The notes under the pieces are model-generated. The model searched no databases. It was not told the DNA's origin and saw nothing but the letters and a program-made list of their open reading frames with translations. The translations under genes and the position numbers were made by a program. A stretch of 55,261 bases of DNA from Lingula anatina (lineage: Eukaryota; Brachiopoda; Lingulata; Lingulida; Lingulidae): assembly GCF_001039355.2 (NCBI RefSeq), contig NW_019775813.1, positions 812,764 to 868,024 on the forward strand. Direction: 5' to 3'. Shown in pieces: positions 49,100-55,261 of the stretch; the first letter of the stretch is position 1; each line of letters begins with the position of its first letter.

Positions 49100-52000
49100 T
49101 TTGTAATGGAGGGACCCCTTTTGTTTAAATATTTCTCTAAAGTTCTCTTTGGAAATCTGAAATAACAGTTCATCAGTCGTGTGCTTAATTCTTCTTATAC
49201 AATAAGATCAACATTGTTGTTCCCATGCTACATGTAAATATTTATATAAGACCCTTCCCCTGCTGGGGATATATCGAGTTCTTGCAAATGAATTAGAAAC
49301 TTGCGAGAACCTGCTGTGTCCTCTGTATGTACGTGTTATAATACGCTTATAATACGCTTAACACCGCGGGCGATTGTGGCCTACTTACTTGGGCAACAAA
49401 TGCGAGAAATGAATGGATTCGTGATCATTGATGTAGGTTTGAACAAAAATTAAGATTGAGTGAATAGACATTTTCTGGTCCAAGCCAGCCCAGCCTTATA
49501 CATGTATGTACATCACAGACCTCGTAATTTGTGTACCTCAATACATGTACAGTATAGGTAAAAACCATGTTACTCAAAGACCACACAGTAAAGTTGTTTT
49601 TATTAAAGATAAGAGAGGTCGGAAATCATGAATGACATTTACATTGTAGGACTATACTGTATACGGTGAAATAGGTTTTCATTTTCTCTGTTATGACGAT
49701 TAAAATGAATCGTTTTGTAAAGAGACTAAACGTGTTTTCTTCCTACAAGAGATGACTTTTCGACGCCTACACTTTGATCATTGTTACGCAAGGTCAAGGT
49801 TGTCACTGTTACGCAAGGTCAAGGTCGATTTACTTTTTATCGTTGTAAACAAATAGAAAAAAACAGGGACTTGTTTTTATTGAACACTTCTTATTTTGAA
49901 TCTGCTGCGTTTTTATGAAAATGGTACTTGCAGAAAAGGTAACATTATTCCATAGAGAGAAAAGTGGCTTTTTGTCATGCCCCAGGTATATAGGTCTACA
50001 TGTAGTGTTTTTTTTTTTTTTTTTTTTTTTTTTGATTATTTCATTTTATTTCATCTACTTAATTTGTAACTTAATAGGCACTCCAACTTTTGCTGATACA
50101 GAAACTTATTTTCTACAGACATGAGATTTTTCTAACACGCACTGAATGCTGGTGTGTTACTAAAATTAACTCTTATGATCGAGATATGTCAGGTGTGAGA
50201 TTTCAACGCGTTCCTAGTTTATCATGAACACAAAAAACAGGAGAGATATTTTGTATTAAAAAAACATTACACAACATCGTATGAATTAACCGCAGTTTGG
50301 AGATACCGTGTATACTGTTATGCGTCACACGACTCCTTTACCATTTGATGCCTTGTTTTTCTCGTACCACCATGGCATCCAGTGACTTACGCTCTATCTT
50401 CGCATTTTTAGAATCGTATTGTTACCAAACCCGAAATAGCATGAAAGTATGAAAGCCTGGGTAATTATAGCGCTATTCTGTATGATGTGTACTCTAGGAT
50501 GTCACTCCGGTAACCGTTGAGAATATTTCACACACTGAGAGTCAAACCTTAGGGTTAAACATTGTGTAAAAACAAGAAGAAGAAATAATAATGATAAAAT
50601 AGAAATACCAGACCATATTCTCAGGGGCCCATCTCTACGTGTTTTTTTTTTCTTTTGGTAAAGTGGATTTTAACTAAGGCATGAGCCGACCACCCCGCCC
50701 CTTACACACACACATAGGCCTAAACAAATTCAAAACAAACTTTTGGTCACGATGACTTTGTTTATCAGTCACGATGACTATGAGACTCAGAAACAATAAA
50801 TACGAAGGCTTCTGCCCACGCTGGCTTACAACTAGGGCCCTCTTATCTCACAGTCAGGTTCTCAGTGAGCGCAGTGATGCACCAGTGTCATTTCTGACGC
50901 GGTGTCCCTGATTTGCGAACATCAAAATGGCGCTAAATCCGCTGCGATAAGTAACACAATACTTCTGTATAACCCGATTTTTTCGCACCTGCAGGCCTAT
51001 ATACTAATTGATGGTATTTAACGCGATGTGCTAATTAATAAGTTATGGTGACCTTAAGCTCCTGGTAAGTTGAGTTTTAACAGAAAGACAGGTAGTCATG
51101 GCAACCTTTGCGAATAACAATAATTTTGTATTGGAGTATATGAATTACAAAACGAAACTTGGAGATCTTTGATCGCGAAGTATTTTGTAAATCTGGAAGT
51201 TTTTATTGCTACATGTGGATATTAGTCCATCTGAAATTATATATTTTTAACGTGTACATTTCATATTCTGTAAAATACATAAAATAACGATATCGCTCGA
51301 TATTTGAGTGCGTTTCCAACAGGAAGGAAAACACATTTGTTACAAAGGTATTGTGATACAATGTATCAACTGTGTGATATCACGCTACCTGCAAAAGGTG
51401 TCTGAATAAAAAGTAGACAAGCAGGGTGGAAACGTTCAAGCGATGGTTAGTTTTAGCGATGACCTTTTCGCTTTTTATTATAAACAGCAACAATCAACGG
51501 AGCTGCACTTAGCAGTAATTAGTTGTTAGTTATAGGTAGTCATCAAACATGTGTCATTATGTCAAGATTTATTATCTATATTAGTTGAAAAATATCCCGA
51601 CGGATAAATGCTTTCAGCAGAAACATTAATAGGTATATATATACAGGGGTACCGAACTTTAGATTAAAAAATATCTCAGCTTTTATACACCATAATTCCA
51701 TGAAGTTTGGCTTGTCACGGATTTATAATTTTCAATAAAGAGTATATCTTTAATATACTCTTTAAAAGTGAAAACTGTAAGACACAGACTTTAAAATGTC
51801 TGTGGCGCTCAATACAAAAATCCTCCTTTACCGAATCCTCGTCCGTTTCTAACTGCTTAACCGCAAAAATCCCACCTGGAAGATTTTTTTTTTTTTTTTT
51901 TTTTTTGCATTTTGATTTTGAAAAAAAAAAGAACTTTATCCAGTAACAAATACAAAACGCTTGAACAATTTCTTTTGTAAATTTCTGTCGCTTTTCTAAG

Positions 52001-54571
52001 AACTACCCTCCTACACACTTGCACCCTCCTCAAGTCGCTCCTATTTCGAGGTCAAAAATAAAACTGCTTCCCCCAATTTACCGGAAACGTATTTCCTCTT
52101 TCAGCCATGAAAATACAAAGAAATTCGCAAAATAATGAAAAATATTGATTGCGAAGGGTTGAGATAGTTGCACTTAAAGCAGTACATATGGACGGTAACA
52201 GCCAATAGGTGTGGGATGTCACCATCCGAAATTGACGTAAGTCATAGCGTGAGAGTGAATGAAAGCCCACAAAGTTTACACAATTACATACCCCAATTGC
52301 ATTCACAACGGTTGTCTGGCATCAAATTTTCAAGAACTGTTGGGACTTTCTGTGGTATTTTATCAAATTCCGAAGTCTGAAGTAGCACATGAATATGTGT
52401 AAATATTTTAAAGACAGTATCATATTAAAGCCACATAACCTTTCTGAACCATGTCTTGCGTTCTTTGCATTTTGATGCTGTGCTGAATACAATGTTTCCA
52501 CAGAAAGCAGTAACTTAATCACTTAGAAAGGATAGACGTACTTTTCAGATGTGGGCACATTTATATATGATTACTGCATAAAAACTATGGTTAATAAGTA
52601 AAAAAAAATACACGTGTATGACTTATATAAGCCCAGTTACTTACCTGCATGTAGCTCACTCTAGCTGAATGCTCGCTGGTGTTGTTTTTCTAGGAACTAT
52701 ATTCAGGTAAGAACCAATTACCTTGTCGGAGTTGTCTGAATTTCTGTTTCGTATCAGTAATTCCAATCAATTTAGTTCATTCTTTCCCAACCGATCAGTA
52801 AGAAACCCGATCTCCGCCTCTGTCCTCTTCCAAGCAAGACAATGAGATTCCGCAATTCTATGTACGGCGAGGTCTATAATCACAATGTTCGTTTGAGTAG
52901 TTTTTTATATATATACCAAGTGGGTGTAAAGTGCCTACCACCTGCATAAAGGTAAAAATAACGAGCAAGGTCCTCAGTGTCTGGTTCGTTAACCTAGAGC
53001 TCGTCGGGGAAAATTAACATTCTTGGCAGAAGTCCGATAATATTCTTTTAAAGGTCTTAGTGCAAACCCATTGATTGGCCGCTTTTTTTATGCTGAGTAA
53101 CGCCATGTTTGATTTCTTCCTCGCGCCGCTCCCCAACGCTATTGTGCTCTGGTGTAGTTTTTAATGAGACGTTACACAAACATTGCAAACAACCGTGAGC
53201 AGTTTCGTAAATTATTTGTCTTCAGTTACTATCCGAATCTCGTAGGCTTACTTGTTTACATGGAATAAGTTGAGGTTTTGAAATAACATAGTGTGATATA
53301 TTGAAGCGCAAACAGAGGAGAAATAGTATCGTTTCTTTTTTTCTTTTCAGTTATATCTAAAAATACACTATTATAGCATTTACGTGTCTTTTGTCACTAA
53401 ACCTGGTGATATTGAATTATAACTCAGTGTTCAAACATTGAATGCATCTCTGTCAAAAACGCTAGCTAGATGAAAACCCATTCATTGATATAAAAGCTGG
53501 CGCACAGAAGGCTCCAATTGTTTTACTGCTCTTCCCGGCAGGCAGAGAGCGATATGCGTCTCAGGTATTTTAGTACCTGTAATGTTAATATTGTCGTCTG
53601 CACTGGATAGTCCAAGATTTTTTTTTTTTTTTTTTGGGGGGGGGGGGGGTGCTCTAAAGCTAAAGGGATTAGGCACATGGACACATGGCGCCCTTCACCA
53701 CCACGCGCCTGATGAAGGTTTTGAGAAAACCATAAGCAAGCCACCTTGCAAAAACTTTATTACCGATATAACGTACGCCTGACACTATTAAGTCATACCT
53801 ACAGCCATGACTGATCTTCAACGAGGTGAAATGAAGATGCTTGAACCATGCGTCATCCCGTTATTTGTCCAAGTTTTAGAGACAACGTGAGCGTCTTCAT
53901 TTTCACCCCCTATGCACCCACTCTTTAACAACGTAAAAACTCCGTATACATGCATGTGGAAATTTGAAAACGAAAATTCTGGCGGAACTAGCCAATAGGA
54001 ATGTCCTAACTTTTAAGAATTTATTTTTCTTTTAATAAAATCAGTATCTGTAAAATTCATAATTTTCCCGGTTGAAATGATTGGGCCATTACCGTACATA
54101 TACCTCCTACGTCATACCAAGTCAAGAGTCCCCCATCCAGTATATACAGAGTTAAGCTTCATGAGGTTTTTCTTTGAAATTCCAATATGCCGTAACGTAA
54201 TTTTACACTTCGCGATGGTTGCATAAATGATATTTGTCATTCTAAGCGCGGGCTGCTATATTTGTGTATACATGTACAAGTATGATTTCATAAAGAAATA
54301 CCAAACCAAGGGACCCTATGATGTTTTTTTTTTTTCAGTATATAAAGTGTTAAGCTGAATAAGGTCTTTCTTAGAAATGCCAATATGCCGTAACGTCATT
54401 AACACCATTGTTTTATTTTCGGTGAGAGGGAAAGGAACCTCACGCCTTGCGGTGGTTGCATTCATTATTCTGGGGACAAGATGGAATATTTGTTATGATT
54501 TAAAGAAGCGAAGAGAAGACTGATTTTGAAAATACTATAGTCCTGTGGTTCGAGTAATACAACTTACACAG

Positions 54572-54632
54572 CCACAGTCAAGAATAAATAAATAAATAAA
54601 TAAATAATTAAAATAAATAAATAGTCAAGAAT
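54572..54632. repeat. (AATA)n block bracketed by AGTCAAGAAT direct repeats
   Basis: AATAAATAAATA... between two copies of AGTCAAGAAT (about 54577 and 54623). Consistent with a duplication associated with an insertion or slippage event. Confidence 0.65.
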
Positions 54633-55188
54633 TAGGATGAAAACAACCCAGGAATAAAGCTCACACAAGACTAATTTCAGAATTCAAATCCCAAATGTGG
54701 CTAATGTATCAACGCTGATTTACTGGAAATTTACCAAATATAGATACAATAACAGCGTCAGGAGACACATTTTTGGTGGTTTTCTATATCTTTCTGTGAC
54801 ACGCAAGCTAATGAAAAAAAATTGTACCACAATCTAAATCGCTCGTTAGTGAAATAAATCTACCAAAATGGATGCAACAACATTGAGCTTCTTTCCACTT
54901 TTCCGCTTCCTCAATTTATTTTGGGACCCTACAGACTCACAAGTCAGCCTTCCTTTGACGTAATGCAATTTAGAATCCTCGCTCTCACTACTATAAAATC
55001 CTCTGTTATAGATAACAATATAAGCAATAATAGCACCACCTTTCCGTTTTCAAGGCAACAATTACTCAAGCTGTATTTCTGATATGCACAATGAAAAAAA
55101 AATTGACTGCAGGAAATTTAAGGCTGGCCAGTGAAAATGCAATTATGATCGGGACAAAAATGTTTTGTAATTTTGTAATCTTGGCGAA

Positions 55189-55261
55189 CACACACACACA
55201 CACACACACACACACTTATCCACACACACAAACACACACACACACACACACACACACATAC
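55189..55261. repeat. (CA)n microsatellite at the window edge
   Basis: Two (CA)n blocks separated by TTATC, continuing to the last base. Confidence 0.9.

Larger units (their letters stand above)
44475..55261. other. Upstream region, no gene recognised
   Basis: About 10.8 kb beyond the RTK start. Short ORFs here look random. Contents: poly-C plus (AATA)n at 45490-45533, GCAGTAG-rich block 46985-47240, Tc1 transposase fragment 47277-47510, poly-C about 48061, inverted repeat copy 48929-49099, poly-T tracts near 50009, 51883 and 53617, (AATA)n at 54582-54625, (CA)n at the right edge. Confidence 0.55.

Overview
Eukaryotic, intron-rich, AT-rich DNA from an invertebrate animal. Abundant microsatellites, many short inverted-repeat (MITE-like) transposons, decayed Tc1/mariner copies and recurrent TACATGTA and TAGGCCTA words suggest a marine invertebrate such as a mollusc or a lancelet. 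That assignment is inference; the sequence does not settle the phylum. There are no bacterial-style operons, CRISPR arrays or recognisable tRNA or rRNA genes. One 534-base assembly gap (11578-12111) and a single N (33691) are present.

Two protein-coding genes can be read, both on the minus strand and in the same orientation. (1) Left edge, 1-1200: the 5' end of a B-Raf (RAF serine/threonine kinase) orthologue. Exon 1 is complete and exon 2 is cut by the window edge. (2) 6292-44301: a complete receptor tyrosine kinase gene with 28 coding exons over about 38 kb. All splice junctions are phase-consistent and the exon lengths sum to 3327 nt (1108 residues plus stop). Its domain order is signal peptide, LRR N-terminal cap, 13 leucine-rich repeats (one per exon, all phase 2), LRR C-terminal cap, a short Cys-rich linker, three ephrin-receptor-like/GCC2_GCC3 Cys-rich repeats (phase-1 exons), one transmembrane helix, and an apparently active FGFR/RET-class tyrosine kinase with a tail that begins with an FGFR-like EYLD tyrosine motif. 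I do not recognise this combination as a named family. It is the main novelty of the window.

Layout: 1-1200 BRAF 5' end; 1201-6291 intergenic, with one inverted-repeat element; 6292-11203 kinase, transmembrane and juxtamembrane exons; 12230-16730 Cys-rich and LRRCT exons, with a hAT-like MITE pair and a dead Tc1/mariner copy in the introns; 17222-21512 densely packed LRR exons; 23040 and 30556-33146 the remaining LRR exons, separated by a 7.4 kb MITE-rich intron; 33147-44071 a 10.9 kb first coding intron; 44072-44301 the signal-peptide/LRRNT exon; about 44332-44474 a probable 5'UTR intron; 44475-55261 upstream DNA in which I see no gene, only repeats and a Tc1 fragment.

Functionally, a receptor tyrosine kinase lies directly upstream of a RAF kinase, the kinase that conventionally acts below RTK-Ras signalling. 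The adjacency may be coincidental. The repeat content (at least eight inverted-repeat elements, several nearly perfect palindromes) indicates recent non-autonomous DNA transposon activity inside the receptor's introns.
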